64,000 nt of DNA from Sycobia sp. Sy_11 (GCA_018907035.1 JACCIC010000002.1:6815001-6879000), one strand, 5' to 3'; positions 36,936 to 50,871 are shown, counted from the first letter of the stretch. Notes: a model not told the origin generated them from the sequence alone. Numbers and translations: made by a program.

Positions 36936-39900
36936 TAAAGTGTCTATAGTACAAGTGTCAAACTGAAACTGATAAATGAAAGAACTTAAATGTACACAAG
37001 TAGACCTTTATTTAAACATGAATAATATCTAATTTACGAATGAAGACAATTGTTGAAAAATTATGTGTGTCAAAGAAGTTTTTGTATATATGAAGAATAA
37101 TTGAATGATTCAAAATTACAGACTAATTGAGCATAAAGTCGTTTTAAGAAATTATACATATATTCACAAAAAAAGAAAACCAATAAATACTAGGATTTTG
37201 ACAAATGTTAATTCGATTTTCAAAAATTAACTAATCAATTAAATATAAAAACATCATCAGAAACTTATAATTTATAATAAAGTCAAACGTGCTTTTATAT
37301 CCATATCAAGTTCATTGTTAATTACGCTTAATGATTAATTCTGGTTCTCGATTTTTTTAGAATCATATCCACGGTGTCGCTAAAATGAATAATCAGCGCA
37401 ATGCATTAAAAATGGTTAAAAAAAGCTGCAAATCGAAATCGTTGTTGCGTTATACACAAGGTTTCATTAGCTAATAGTTTCGAGAAAATGAACCAAGCGA
37501 TCAGAAGTGTTTGCAATAGGAACGTTACTGAAAGAACTTTTATACTGTCACCACCACCCTCTGTTCATTAACTATAATTCAGGTTGAAGATGCTACGGCC
37601 TTGATTTCGAAGAATCAAAGACAATGCTGGTACGTTATGAAGATAAGTTAAGCCTCACTAAACAGATACTGAGTGTGAAACGGATTTGACATATTATATG
37701 ATAAAGTCGGGTAATTCCAACCTATAAATTTCTTCAGTCATAAATAAAATTAAGTTATATACATTGCCACATACTACAAGTAATAAAGTATACCTACTTT
37801 TTATCACTTTTATCGATTGAAACAAGCAATTTGAGGTATAATTTAACATATCTTTAATGATACAAATCGTAAATTTCGACCCCCCCTGAAGTTATTCAAT
37901 TGAAATATTTCAACTCACATTTCGATGTATATAGCGATAGCTGCCAGCAGCAGTTATAGATGCCCAATATATTCTTTTAAACCGACTAGCAAAGTAAACG
38001 TATGAGAATTTGACACGTACAAATTTACAAGAGATAGTGTGTTTTCTTCAACAAATCTCTGGGTGCATTGCTATTATCATTAAGAGTCGAAGTTTAGGCA
38101 ATGTCTTAACGAATACTTAAATTACATTCAATATCATTTTGTGACATTATGAATAACGACTTAGCCAAATGGAAAGGTTTTCAAATAATAATTATTGGAA
38201 ACTGGAAGGAAAATGCCTCTATTCTCACTGTTGATGGACTGGAAAGAGCTCCGTGCTAAAGACAAATGTTGTTGATACTACTAATAAGTTTTTTTATTTA
38301 ATAAAATAATTCATTAAAATAATTACTATGATTACAACGACAAATTTCTCATAACGATACTAATCCTTACGTATATATTTTTTATATACTATTCTGAAAT
38401 GTAATGCATAAATATAACTTTTAGAATTTATAAGAAATTTTACTACAAATGCATTATGACGCTTGGAAAAATTACGTATTTTCTTATAAACAATTGAAAT
38501 TACTACCAAATTGTTCGAGGTTTATTTCTAAATTTTTTTTTACATAAATACATTATGTAGTGAAGCAAGGTGGTCGTTTCTGAACTTGAAAATATGATTT
38601 CAAACTCATCTTGTAAATGTTATTTTGTGGTAAATTTGTTTTCATTTGTTCGAATGAATACCAATCATAATTAATAGAATTAATAAATCTGAAGCATATT
38701 TTAAATCTCTATTCTCATCATATTTTATAATTTATTTTATCATATTGTAAACGATACAGGGCTTGTAAATCTCTAATAATAAACTGACAAAAATTTCCGT
38801 TTCATGTTATGGATCGTATTATCGTTAATATTATATATCTTTATATTTATATTTATCATAGTAATGGCATTACTATTGATATTTATTTAAAAATGGATGA
38901 TTTTCATTTATTTAAAAATTAATTTTTAATAATCGAGCATAACCACATTTGACGCCCTCTACAATTCAATGAATAGATAACTACTACTACTATATTATAT
39001 ATTGAAATTTTGAAGACGTTTTCCAAGAACTATAAAACGTAGTTGTTCGTCTTATGTTATGATTAAAAAATATTGAAAAAATATTTTTGGATTAAGCTAA
39101 ATGAGATCTGAAAGACGTATACCAATGAATATTTACGAAGCGCTCAAGTAGTAATATGATAAATCGTAAAGCAGCTTTGATCGCTTATGCGAAGTCAAAT
39201 ATTTCATGGTGTTTTTTCCTCAAAAAACTCAGTTTCTTAATGAGAAATCAAGATTCATAAAAAAAAAAACTATACAACAAACTGAGCTTCAACTGCAAAG
39301 TCAATAGATTTCAATTTACAAAGTCAACTAGAATCGTGGTCTTATCTAATGTAATTTTCATTCTATAAACATAGATTCATCGACAAACAAAAATATGCAA
39401 AATGCATTCTAATTACTATGAAAGTTATATCATACACTTTTAAATATAAAACTGTTATCTTCATAATAATTCTTTTGAAAAAACAAATTATAAATTAAAG
39501 TTTATGAAATTTCACTTCTATTTCTATGACGCGCAGTAGTATCAATTGTACATCTATCATATTATAATTTATTAAATATGTTACTCTCTTTGATATAGAA
39601 GAATGTATATGATACAAATAATAATAAATAATGATGATTTTTCGACTCTTTCAATGTAAAATGCATGTCATTGTCAACGATTTTCTTAAATTTTTTCATT
39701 CTCAATATCATTTGTCAAGAATGTATTCTATTGCTATTAAATGTTAAGGCTAATAACTCTATTACTTTCAATCCTGTACAATAATGACCAAAATTTTGTT
39801 AACACATAACTATACATAATTACATATATACAATACGAAGCAACATATGAACAAATATTGTTTGCCAAAAATTTAGTGCCTCCTTTTGGTTGTAAGATCA

Positions 39901-42016
39901 TGTTTTCAAACTTCTAAACCCTTCGCATGAAATTTTTAGAGAATTGCAAGTATAATGAAAGCTAAAAATGAAATTCATCGCACCAGTTTTCTTCTTAAAA
40001 GAAAATACTATGTTAACTCTGGTATTTAATGCGAAATGATTTGATTTAAAACTGCATCTATAGTAGATTCGAGGTGTTTAAATATTCCAAATTCAAATTT
40101 TAGATTTTGCATTTTTAAAGGTAAGTTATATGCCTAAAACACTGTATTTTAAAGGAAAAGATGTTATATGATTCTAAAAATCATTATGCATTTACAATCA
40201 CAATATTTGTTCATGATTTAAATTGTAATTAAACCGATTTATTTTCTTCTTCATCAGTTTCATCAAAAAAACTATAATCTAAAGTAAATAATATTTATAA
40301 AAGGTTTATATCATCAATTGTTATTTTTTTCTTTTATTTTAAGTAACATAAAAATTTATAAATAATAATTTTTAATTTTAATTTTAAAAAATTCGTTTAA
40401 TAAACAAATAATATACATCATATAAAAATTTTATTTTGTTCACTATAGCTTAATAATATTAAAAAAATATATATTTCAATTGAATTTTAACCTTAATATA
40501 GTTATTATAAAAATGATATTATGAAATATAATTACAAATAATGATTTATTGTAACATGATCGGTATTCGTCAACATTTAATATACGCAATCTATGGAAAT
40601 CTTACTTTGCTAAAGGTTTTCTATTCATTCAATCAATTTTGCGCTCTGATTAATATAATATAATATGAAGTTATTTTAAAAATTAACAAGAACTATGAAG
40701 AATTTATTTGAATTTTTTTAATATTGAAATATTTTCAATTACAATAATTCTTTGACAAATATTTCATGGAATTTGAAATTTTGTATAAATTATGATCTGA
40801 TACTCAAAGGGTGTTTGATAATGAATAATATATATTGAATACAGATATTTTTAAAAACATATTTTTTATTTTATATATACAACGAATTAGTCGAACATTC
40901 AATAGTCAATTCAATAACAGTAATAACAAACCAGGAGAGTTAAATAATTCGCCAATCATATAAGCCGTAATATTAATATCAAATAATACAAAAATAGTAT
41001 AATGTTTTCGAAGATAATTTTCTTCGTTGAAAAGTGTTAATGTGAAATATATTTTTATAACTAACATGCATCGATATTTTAAATATCTTTACTATGATAA
41101 ATAATTAATTAGTAATTACTAATATAAATAAATCCATTAGACGATAAACAAAATATTTCCAGTTCACTTTTCTCTCAAAATGTACAATATATGTATATAT
41201 TTTTTTATAATAATTTTAAATATGATATAACTTTTAATTAGTAATTAAATTCGATAAATTTATTAATACAATAAATTTATACATTCAATACTCCAAAATT
41301 ACAATTTTTATATATAAACGGTATTAAATATAAACAAGAGAAATAACTAAAATTATATATTCTATAATGGTTAAATATAATAATGTTCATTAAGAAAAAT
41401 AAATTACGATATCCTGTAGGCCTATCTTCTTTTCTTTGATGAGCAGGAGTATTCTAGATAATAAACGAAACCGCAAGTATAATCAATTAATTTTTTTTTT
41501 TTTTGCTTTTCTTAAAGAGAGTTTATTTTTCTTAGATTTTGCAACTTTGAAAAAGCATAAAATTTATTTATTTATAATCTATTATATTAGTAATGATATT
41601 GTTATTCATAACGTTCCAAAAGTAGAAAATCCTTTGTCTTATTTAATATAGTGAGATATGTATTAACTATAGAGATTTCTATAAATGCTGTCTGTCATTT
41701 GGCTTGGCCATGTGATTCTCAGAACGGAATAAAAAGTTATCTTTTTGTCGAACCTATTATTGCCTAAGCTCGTGTTAATCTCTAATTACCTATTTTCATT
41801 TCTATAAGCCTCGTCGTTTGACATAGTAAGTGGCTCGAAACGGACTCTATCGCTATAGATATATAATATTGAAGAATCCGATTGAACAAAGTTCCATATC
41901 TGTCATTACCAGTAGGTGGATCGAAACAAAAAATTAAATAATTTCAAAGACTCGCAATTTTATACGCTACCCCGCGATTTGCAAAAATAACCATTTACAG
42001 CAAACGCAAACTTGTC
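36936..42016. other. Long gene-free AT-rich interval
   Basis: About 5 kb between gene 2 and gene 3 with no convincing coding frame. The DNA is extremely AT-rich, particularly 38.3-41.4 kb. No transposon proteins or bounded repeats were recognised. Confidence 0.5.
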
Positions 42017-42995
42017 TTATGTTTCTGTTGATTGCACCCAGATATCAATCTTGTACTTGATGGTTACAAATTTCTCACTCTTAAATAATAATTTTGTCAA
42101 ATTGTACCCTATGCCACCCTCAATAATATCTACAAATGCGCCATTTACCCCTTTAGTTCTTTGCATTACTTCAATGCAGGTGATCGGACTGTCAAAGTGG
42201 AAAGGCTTAATGTCGACCAACTTATTCGGAGCTATATGCTCCTGACGATATATTATATCTACTTCATGTATATCAGTCTTATTTTTTTTACCTAATTTGA
42301 ATTCAACTTTTGTAGAACGATCTAAATATTTAACAAAATTTTTTTCACGAAATATATTTTTCAATTTATTTCGCAACGCAATCCAAGTTATTTTCTCTCT
42401 TTTCCGACCTTTAAATATATTCATGGATTTGAATTTCTTAAAAGATTGATTATAATCATTTTTTTCTATGTCATCTTCGGAATCTGAATCTTCTTCTAAA
42501 TATTCACGAAGTGTTTTTAACTTTTTAATTGTTGAACCATCTTCGTTAATTTTTTGTTGATCTTGATTAAATTGTTCATGTTTGATATTTGGATCGTGAA
42601 TAATAACAATATCATTAAATGTAACATGTTTTCCCGAGCTATTCTTTGGTTTTGAGGGGCTTGAAGTTGCCGTATCAATAGATGGACCATCGAGTGCGCC
42701 TGCAATATCTTCTTTAATATCTGGGCTAGAATACTGATTGATATTATTGTTGTCATATTCAGAAGCTGAACTAGGCACATTTTTTTCAGATGAGTGCTCG
42801 TAACGAATTCCAGCATCTTCAACATGTTGATTGCTATTATTTGGGATTTCGCTGAACCTATTATCCTTGTTCAAGTTGTCCAATAGATTTGAATTTTCAT
42901 TCGAACTAACTTCGTTAGAATCTGACTTGAGATCCCCATTAGAAGTCCGCTCGCTGATTCGTTTAATAAGAACAGGTTGACAATTACATTTCATC
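42017..42995 (-). CDS. Gene 3 exon 2: second MBF2-like domain
   Basis: The exon opens after ATTTATTAG|G (exon base 42995) and ends with TAA at 42019-42017, coding for about 326 residues. The N-terminal part has a short Cys pair (CNC) and then a Ser/Asn/Asp-rich linker ending in the acidic EEDSDSEDDIE. The last 100 residues carry the domain: ITCIEVMQRTKGVNGAFVDI, EGGIGYNLTKLLFKSEKF and IKYKIDIW. The splice phase is 2, matching the donor at 46347; the joined gene totals 1308 bases (435 residues plus stop). This MBF2-like domain is probably the only complete one left in the protein. Confidence 0.84.
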
Positions 42996-43429
42996 CTAAT
43001 AAATAGAAAAATAATGAAAATTCAAGAAATTACATTACGTATATGTATATAAATATTACTATTAGATATTGTATTACATTTCTATTAAAATTACTATTAC
43101 CATGACTAAAAGTGCTAAGTATCTTATAAAAAAAATTTACATAAAGATCTTTGGAGATATTCGTAAGCATGTTGAAACAAAGATTCGGGTGCCGATGTAA
43201 GCCGATGTAAGGTTGGTGAGATATTAATTGGGTTAAAAATACCAAATCATAACGTCGGAGAGCGGTTATAGACGCTCCACAAAAGACAATAGACGAGAGC
43301 ATCAGTTTCAAAGGGATAACCCTCACAATAAGCCTGGAAATAAGAGATATAAACTTCTGTATGAAGGATGAAGAAGTTTTCTGAGATTTTCTAAAGAAAA
43401 TTGCCAGATTATTATAGCTCGTAAGGAGT

Positions 43430-44115
43430 TAAAGTAATCAAGGCTAACATAGTAGTGCAGTGTTCTGTTATTGGCGTGTTAAACGAGATTGCTATCGCAT
43501 AGCTGCTGAAGACTGGAGTTCTGAAAATAGGCCTAGTGAACTGTTACGTAAACAGCTACGAGATGATCATTAGGTATTGTCGATGCCTAGGTTATGGCGA
43601 TTGGTGCGATAATTGTAAAGGCTCGGATTTGAGCTCCTACTAGGATTCAGCAGACTCAAGGGGAAACAGTTGTTCATATAGAATCTAGACTAGGGCTAAT
43701 AGTATTAAATATTGCGAAGACGACAAATCATTTTTGGAAATTCACGTGATTGATCGATAACTGCATATGCCAAGACGAAGCAACTGGAGGAGCAAGACCA
43801 CTTGCTTATTGGTGAATAACGGCATAGTTGAATTGAGACGCAGATGGCTGCGTCTCAGACGACTAACATAGAAAAGAAAGCTCTTATACGGGCGATAAAA
43901 GATAGCATACACCGTTTTTAGAACATATTGTGTTAAGATCTGAACAAGAAACCATGGAACCTAGAGAAACTTGGATCAAATTAAAGCATGGAGACCTTGG
44001 ATACAGTATTTTACAGAATATCATCGATACTATTTGTCCTATTCATAAACGCCAGTTAGAAGAACCGAATTCATCGTCGCAGTTAGAACAATCTAATTTA
44101 ATTATAATATTCTTT
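43430..44115 (+). pseudogene. Decayed R1/jockey-like non-LTR retrotransposon fragment
   Basis: Read with frame changes, the plus strand gives two landmarks in the right order. At about 43570-43640 is a CCHC zinc-knuckle-like peptide (RYCRCLGYGDWCDNCKG), typical of the ORF1 Gag of R1-clade elements. Near 43800-43990 are endonuclease/RT-linker-like peptides (ELRRRWLRLRRL, then LNKKPWN). Several stops and frameshifts make it inactive. Boundaries are approximate and no poly-A tail or target duplication was found. It lies antisense within the gene 3 intron. Confidence 0.6.
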
Positions 44116-44759
44116 TAATTATTTCGGGTTTTGCGATTTTGTTCAATGTCATTACTAAGGATATGGAGGTGCACTATTCTACGATTTTTGAAAGAAATTA
44201 TTTTTTGAGCTTAATTTTAGCTTAGTTCAGATTAGAAATACGGCGGGACCATTTTATAGCAAAAAATTTATTTCAAATAGGTCTACCATTAGTTGATTTG
44301 GATAGCTTCAGAGGTCCATGATATACACTTTTAACATTTTTACACGTTTTTCTTAACATACATCTGTTTAAAAGTAAGTGGATCGTTTGGTAAGCAATCA
44401 AACATAGTTTTATATGAATTAGATTAAAATATGATAATATTTGTTACCGATATATATACAAATTTTTTAATTAATATTTTTTAATTTGCCCAATATAAAT
44501 ATTTTTTTAATTTAAATCACAATTTACAAGCAGTGATTTTAAAAGAAAAAATACATGATATTTTTTTAAAATAGAGTAAATCACCAAAAATAAATTTTCA
44601 CGTTTTAATCACAATTTCTTCTAAAAATTTATTATTATAACGTTTTATTATACTTTACGATATTATAAATAATAAGATTTATTTTTAAAAAAGGTTTCAA
44701 TTATTTTTTAGTCTAATTATGCATTAGTAGAGAAGGGTAACAGGCGTACCGTTATAAAG

Positions 44760-45640
44760 TGAGCATTTTTTTGTGAAAATAAGACACTAATTTCCATGGA
44801 AAAGTGAAAAGCATTTTATTCAAAGTATTATCCATTATTTTTTCCATACTTAGACTACCTTTCTGGCAATTTGCAGATACACCGTCTAGAAAATAGTTTT
44901 TGTTTGAAAGGAAACCAATCAGACGCCCAATTTTTGATTTCCTCATATTAATCAAAATGCGGCTCAGCCAATGCGTGTTCCATCGATGTAAACATATGGC
45001 AATGGGGGGGGGGCCAAGTCTGCTTATGAGGGCGTGTGTGGTAGCAACTCTCAGACGAGTGCTTTGTGATTGTATCCTGAACTGATTTTGCATTGTCATG
45101 AAGCAAAATTACCTTGTTATGCTTTCTGGCCTATTCTGGTTGTTTTTCGATCAATGCACGATTCAAATTGATTATTTGTTGTTGGAACGATCAGTGTTAA
45201 CTATTTCACCGAATCTAGCAACTCGTAATACATCACACCATTCTGGTCCGAGCAAGAACACAGCATATATTCTTGCTGAATCGATCTGGTTTTGTAATCG
45301 ATGAAGGTTATCTCGGATCAACCCATAATTTTTTCCGTTAAGGATTCTTGAAATAGATCCATTTTCCATCGCCGCTAACAATTCAATGCAAAATTTATTT
45401 TCTTTCGTGTCTTTGAAGCAAAATTTAAGTGTTTTTTCGGTTTTTCATCTGTCTTTCAGTCAATTTACGTGACGCCCATTTTCCACACAAGTGTTATCTC
45501 ATTCAATATCGTTTGCAATTCGGCGTCTTTAAATTTTTTTCTACCACGTTTTTCATGTCTTGTAGCAAAATTATTATTTCTAAATCATTGAAACCATCTT
45601 TTTTATATTGGTTCTGATAGATAATGATTACCATATGTCT
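44760..45640 (-). pseudogene. Decayed mariner transposase inside the gene 3 intron
   Basis: Minus-strand translation, with stops and frameshifts, follows a mariner transposase end to end. An N-terminal HEKRGRKKFKDAELQ segment (about 45540) comes first. SRILNGKNYGLIRDNLHRLQ (about 45350-45290) matches the usual NPKR-K-W segment. A VMYYELL-like region and a damaged HDNA catalytic motif (about 45100) follow. ADLAPP is the relic of the SPDLAPSD motif (about 45010), and LPERW-like remains lie near 44860. It differs clearly from the other two mariners in the window, so the insertions are independent. Confidence 0.72.
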
Positions 45641-45806
45641 CGACAAGTATTCAATGCGTCGAATGAATATGTTTTTATTATTCTTAGGTTTTTATATCTG
45701 TTTAGAATTAATAATTAATTCTAAATGACATAGTTGTACTAATATGATTACGGCAGCTGAACGAGTCGTTAATAAAGGCAAGTATAAAAGATAAAAATAT
45801 TTGTAT

Positions 45807-45808
<2 letters not shown>

Positions 45809-45877
<69 letters not shown>
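45809..45877. repeat. (TTA)n microsatellite
   Basis: About 23 nearly perfect TTA units in the gene 3 intron. Confidence 0.95.
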
Positions 45878-45880
<3 letters not shown>

Positions 45881-46347
45881 CTATAAATCACTTTGCAATT
45901 CGTTATTCTAGAACGTCAAAGAAAATCTCAAAACCAGAAATATCAAATTGATATATCAAATTTTACATTTTAAAATCTTCGTTAAACATCATACAAAACA
46001 TACAAAAAGTTGTAATATATTCTTTAAGAGGTGCGTGATATATCTAGATATTGATCGTCAACATATTTCAATTTTGTTTGATTAAGAGAAAAGGCGAAAA
46101 TCATAATTATGAAGGGTTATGATTATGTAAAATTTTAAAAAATTCAAAATGAATGTTCTGTGAGTTTATCTTATTCGAGTCTCATAATTGCATTAATTAA
46201 CTAATTCAACGTCGGTATTTTTTAATTAATTCATCATAATATTTTGTTAATTAATTTTTCCATAAATTTATAAGATGAAAGATGCTAAAAACTGTTTTAG
46301 AGACTTTTGAATTTCTAATACTTTGAATTTAAAACTCTATATCTTAC

Positions 46348-46676
46348 CGTCTGTACTTGTTTATGCATTTTTGACTTTTCAGTAGATATAGATCAAAAAT
46401 ACAATCCAAACTTTGATTCTCTTTATATAGGTTTCTCCCATTTACATTTGATATGAAATCGTTTTCGTGCACTAATTTTGTCATTTCAAGCTTAACTTGT
46501 CCATTTTCAGAATCAGACTCAGACTTAGCATCTTTCTTGATGTCGGAATCTGATTGAATCTCTTTCTTGCAACCAGTATCGAATTCAATAACTTTCTCAC
46601 CATTATCCGAAACTACAAAGACACTAGCGATATCTAACGCGATTAAAAATGAGATTAAAAATTCAAAAATTGCCAT
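46348..46676 (-). CDS. Gene 3 exon 1: signal peptide, first MBF2-like domain largely lost
   Basis: The ATG at 46676 starts MAIFEFLISFLIALDIASVF, a signal peptide clearly homologous to the other first exons. An acidic spacer follows (KSESDSENGQ). Where the other copies have a domain of about 65 residues, only short traces remain (NVNGRNL, then LLKSQKCINKY), and the GGKGTN core is absent. The frame nonetheless ends in ACG|GTAAGAT, a strong phase-2 donor compatible with the acceptor at 42996, so the gene can still code for a secreted protein. An in-frame internal deletion is the simplest explanation; a decaying exon is the alternative. Confidence 0.74.
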
Positions 46677-46720
46677 GACTTTTGATACTTTTTAATAGTA
46701 GTATATTGATGATATATCTT

Positions 46721-46775
46721 CATTTTATATCACCGAATCGTTTTTTATCATGTTAATATTTTAAATGTATTTGGG
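46721..46775 (-). promoter_or_regulatory. Conserved upstream block of gene 3
   Basis: The minus strand reads CCAAATACATTTAAAATA and ends GATTCGGTGATATAAAATG, containing a good TATA box (ATATAAAA). It lies only about 45-100 bases before the ATG, closer than in the other copies. Confidence 0.66.
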
Positions 46776-49700
46776 ATAGAATATAATTAAAAAAATTCCC
46801 TCTAAAATAATATCAACACTTCAATGTCATTCTTAATTAAATTCTCAAACCGTTTAAAATAATTACAAAAATGAAACGACTACTCTGTGCTCAATTTCCG
46901 AAAGTACAGAGCGCTTTACAAAACCTGAGCTGCAATAACTCTAGATGTTTTCTAAGCACATATTTTGGTTTCATAATCTGCACTACCTAGGCTTTCTTAC
47001 TGATACTGCAATAGGACATTAAAATCCTCTTACAAAGGTCTTCATTAACAAACAAAATTCGAATTAGTATTCGGAAATTAAGTTACTATTAATTAAATTG
47101 ACGAGTCACGTTGATGATGTAAATATGAGAAGTGAGATTTTTGTCATGTGGATAATATTATAGACTAAAAACGATTAAGAAGTTGTGCACTTTGAATATT
47201 AACATCATTACACATACTTTTTCTATGATTATTCTAGAATAAGTAAGACTATTCTAATAAGAAAAACGTTACATTGGACATGAAATCATGTCTAAAACAG
47301 ACTTCGATTGTATTTACATGAGACTACTCACGATTATTGTAACCTGAGGTAATCTGGCAATAGTTGTGCATGTATTATGAAGAAAAAAAGCCAAGCAGAT
47401 TTTGTCTATGAGAGAAAAATATTGTGTTCACAGACGGAAGGAAAGTAAGATAAACATTGCATTGTGCTTTCTCAAAATCTACTTATCTACTATCCTCAAA
47501 GCATTAAACATTGGGATAATAAAAAAGACATTTATGAAGTTTCTACGGCACCTTCTGTCGAAAAGTCAATCAGATTATATTTTGATTTTTGGTCAACGTA
47601 CAAAGCACTAAGTGTATAGACAAGTGAAAACTAAACATTGCCTCTCGCGTCTTCTTACAAGCGGTCATGTACAATTAAACATATTCATGCGTAATATGTG
47701 CTGCGCTGTAGGAGTCACTCACTTATCGATATGAAGAATCGTGGATGAGCTAATTTGTGACTGCACGGTTGTCATAATAGATGCGTAAATAACCATTTAT
47801 CAACACATTGATTTTCTATGAGTAGACTATAGATATTCAACAGAGACAGCAACAAAAATTTTGATTAAGAATAGATTATAGCGGTACTTGAAATGAAAAT
47901 TGTTAGATGAATAGTAATAAAAAGATAATTGTTAATTACATTAAGAATATTATACATTACTAAAATATATATAACTAATAATTTTTTGTCAGTTAACTGA
48001 ATTTTGTATAAAGATTTTCATTCTTCAATTAAAACATCTATATTTCGACGATTTTTTATTAACATTCTTTACTTTTTAGTTTAAATTATTGAATAAATGT
48101 GAATTTATACACTGCTTTAACATTTAGTTCCTTTGAAATATAGAGCTACATGTTTTGCCACCTTTTTCACCAGCTATTTATGTCCATAAAAAATTCTGAA
48201 TTATTCTTATTTGTTTTTAATTGTTTTTATGTAACTATAGGCTTATCTAATATCTACAATGCTACTAAATAAATAAATCAACAAAAATAAGATTTTTAAA
48301 GAAAAAATATATTCTAACTTTTTATTTTACTGCTCAACTTCTATTTCAACACGAATTTATATGCATGTTTTTTTGAGATTGCTAAATATTTCAAATTCAA
48401 ATTTCTTTATTAAAAAAGGTTAAATTCACTTTGCTCTGATAATACTATCTCTAGTATTTTCTGGATACAACATCCAAAAGTATGAATAGCATATGATGTG
48501 TACAATATTGCTACTATTGGTAGTCATTTTGTATCCAACATTAAAGCTGTTTGAATTTATATTGAGCTACCTTTAAAAATAGTTAAAATTTTTTCCAAAA
48601 AATATAGATTCATAAACTTAATCATATGTTTTTAAATTAGACGTAGAGTACAATGATAATTTTTTGAAATTTTTAATTCTAATATTTTGATGAAGATGTG
48701 TATTGTATATTGAAAATGAAACAATTTTTACTCTTATGCTACAGGATAACGTAGTCTTGTGTTTAAAGGAAAAACTAAGTTGTTATTAAACTTCTCATGA
48801 AGATTATATTGTTTTAAACCTTGTTGACCCTTAAACTAAGAGAAATAAACGATAAAACTAGAAAATTAATACCAAAGTGACCTCATACATATGTATCCTA
48901 TTGTTTATAATTATATTTTTTGTATTATAAATTACTAACTGAATTATTTAATTTAGTCATATAATGAGTTAAATTTGTAAGACACTTTGAAGACTACTCA
49001 TTGCTCGAAATCGACAGGCTGGAACCTTTTTAAATGTACATAATTTACTCAATATTTACGATCCCTTTAGATTCATAGAATCGAGCGCCTAGACTGAGTT
49101 AGTTAGTCGAGTCTCTTAGTTTGAATTCTTTAAAATGTTTTCCATTACATTGGCTCGTTTCAGTTCGAATAAAATTTAGTAGTTCGTATATTAAAAAAGC
49201 TGTTGAATCGTCGAAATTTTCAACTGTGGCAGTACACGAAAGTTGATTAAAGATTTGTGCTTTACTTTCAGTTATTTAGAAAAAACTTCAGCAATATTCT
49301 ATCTGGCCTGAATAAAACTAGACTAAAAATTTTTTCTGGTTATAAGTGTGTGGGTCGAAGACGCATTCGGAATAAGATACAGATGGATGAGCGTTTTCAA
49401 GTTGGTATTTTGAAGAATGAAAAATTCAGAGCATTAAAATCCTCCTGCAGAATTTATATTTAAAAAAATGAAGAAACCAGCGATTCGACAGAAAATTTAT
49501 GACGAATTATTTAACTTCCGCTCGGAGATGCTCTATACTATGTCACACACAAACCCTTGTGATTATGAAAAGATGAACTGAGTCAGTATTATGGTCAACC
49601 ATGTGCATAATCTCGAACCTGTAAATCAACCATACCATTAAATTTAATATTCGTTTACATTATTAATACTATTATTGATATTCTTATAAAAAACAACTAT

Positions 49701-49854
49701 TTCATTTTACTTCCTATGCAAAAATAAGCCATTGTCGGAGACAAAAATATTCTCTATAAAGATAATAATTGCTAAATTTTAGCAATATTTGGATGTCGAT
49801 TCCAATTTGAATTAAAGAGAACAGCTTCGTTCGATGCACTGTTTTATTAATTTC
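46776..49854. other. Gene-free AT-rich interval
   Basis: About 3 kb with no recognisable gene or transposon between gene 3 and pseudogene copy 4. Short frames near 47402 and 49257 have no family resemblance. Confidence 0.5.
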
Positions 49855-49855
49855 T

Positions 49856-49976
49856 TGAATAATTTCATTTGATTTAAGTTCAGTAATTTCTTCAGAATCT
49901 GTACATCAACTTTCATCGGAATCTATATCCACGGCACGTGCAGGAAAATGAGGAGCTGAATGAAAATGTATCGAAA
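49856..49976 (-). pseudogene. Pseudogene copy 4, exon 2 remnant
   Basis: About 120 bases align with the start of gene 2 exon 2 (35281-35399), including the region encoding the acidic Ser cluster. The acceptor has changed from CATTTTAG to CATTGTGT, so the splice site is destroyed. The similarity stops abruptly at about 49856, and the linker and second MBF2-like domain are missing. Confidence 0.85.
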
Positions 49977-50420
49977 CACAATGAAAACTGTTAAAACTAA
50001 TAGAATTACATACTCAGACATATCTTAAAATGTAATTCATAAATTTTTATAATAAGCTATTGATGAACTACGGAAATATTTGTAGAAATGAAAGAAAAAA
50101 CTTTAGATGGAAAATATGTAGTAAATGTAAACCTAAATTCATCCACCAAAATTTACTACAAATGAAAAATTGAAAATACCAAGTCAATATAAAAAATATC
50201 ATTAATTTTTACGATGCAAAAACACCATTACTAGCATATCATTTCCTCAGATCAAACTGTGTACTGCCAATTCTAAATATATAAAAGTATAGCAAATATA
50301 TAAGGTATAGCATATTGAACAAAGTGTACATATTTAATAAAAATATATTTAAATTGAGAAAGTAAAGTTTAATTTTGAACAACTAGACACTGATTTAAAA
50401 TGTGAATTATTTATTCTTAC

Positions 50421-50871
50421 CTGGAAGAATTCGCAAGAATCATCAAAATCAACTAAATGTCACAAAATTTCCTGTTCAGTTTCCATGCATTGGTTACTTT
50501 GCCCCCTTCATTAATGTCTATACTTCCAGATTTGCACTCTATCTGCAACTTCTTAACGTGTAAATAAAAAATTTATTAAATAAGTGATCGTTTTTGATAA
50601 GTTGTTGATTGCGTGTAAGAAACTTGCAACTATTGGACGATAAACGCCATCAGAATCTAACTGGTCCGAAAAATATCACTGCTTCATCAATTATTCTCAT
50701 TTCTTAATGCATAACTATTGCATTATATGGCATCCTGATATGTTGTAAATTTATAATTGTAGGAATAGCCGTTGCTACCGAATTAAAACCACTTTCTCCA
50801 AACAAAGCAGCAGAAATATTGGATACTTGTATTCCAATTAAGAAAGAGATTACAAATTTAAAAGATGCCAT
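50421..50871 (-). pseudogene. Pseudogene copy 4, exon 1
   Basis: The ATG at 50871-50869 opens a well-kept signal peptide (MASFKFVISFLIGIQVSNIS) nearly identical to that of gene 2. The frame is cut by a TAA at 50706-50704, about 55 codons in. Further on, a degraded domain (LQIECKSGSIDINEGGKVTN) and a second in-frame stop before the end are visible. The donor CCAG|GTAAGA is still intact. The exon is about 90 bases shorter than its gene 2 counterpart. The upstream block and flanks are also duplicated, showing origin from a segmental copy and not from retroposition. Confidence 0.88.

Larger units (their letters stand above)
42996..46347 (-). other. Gene 3 intron with nested dead transposons
   Basis: GT...AG intron of 3352 bp, by far the longest in the cluster. 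It holds a decayed R1-like retrotransposon, a decayed mariner and a TTA microsatellite, which account for its size. It starts GTAAGATATAG and ends TTTATTAG. Confidence 0.72.

Noticed and set aside
43030..43326. Minus-strand frame with a signal-peptide-like stretch just upstream of gene 3 exon 2, considered as its first exon
   Set aside because: Its possible donors are phase 0 or 1, whereas the acceptor at 42996 needs phase 2. The donor at 46347 fits the phase and is homologous to the other first exons.
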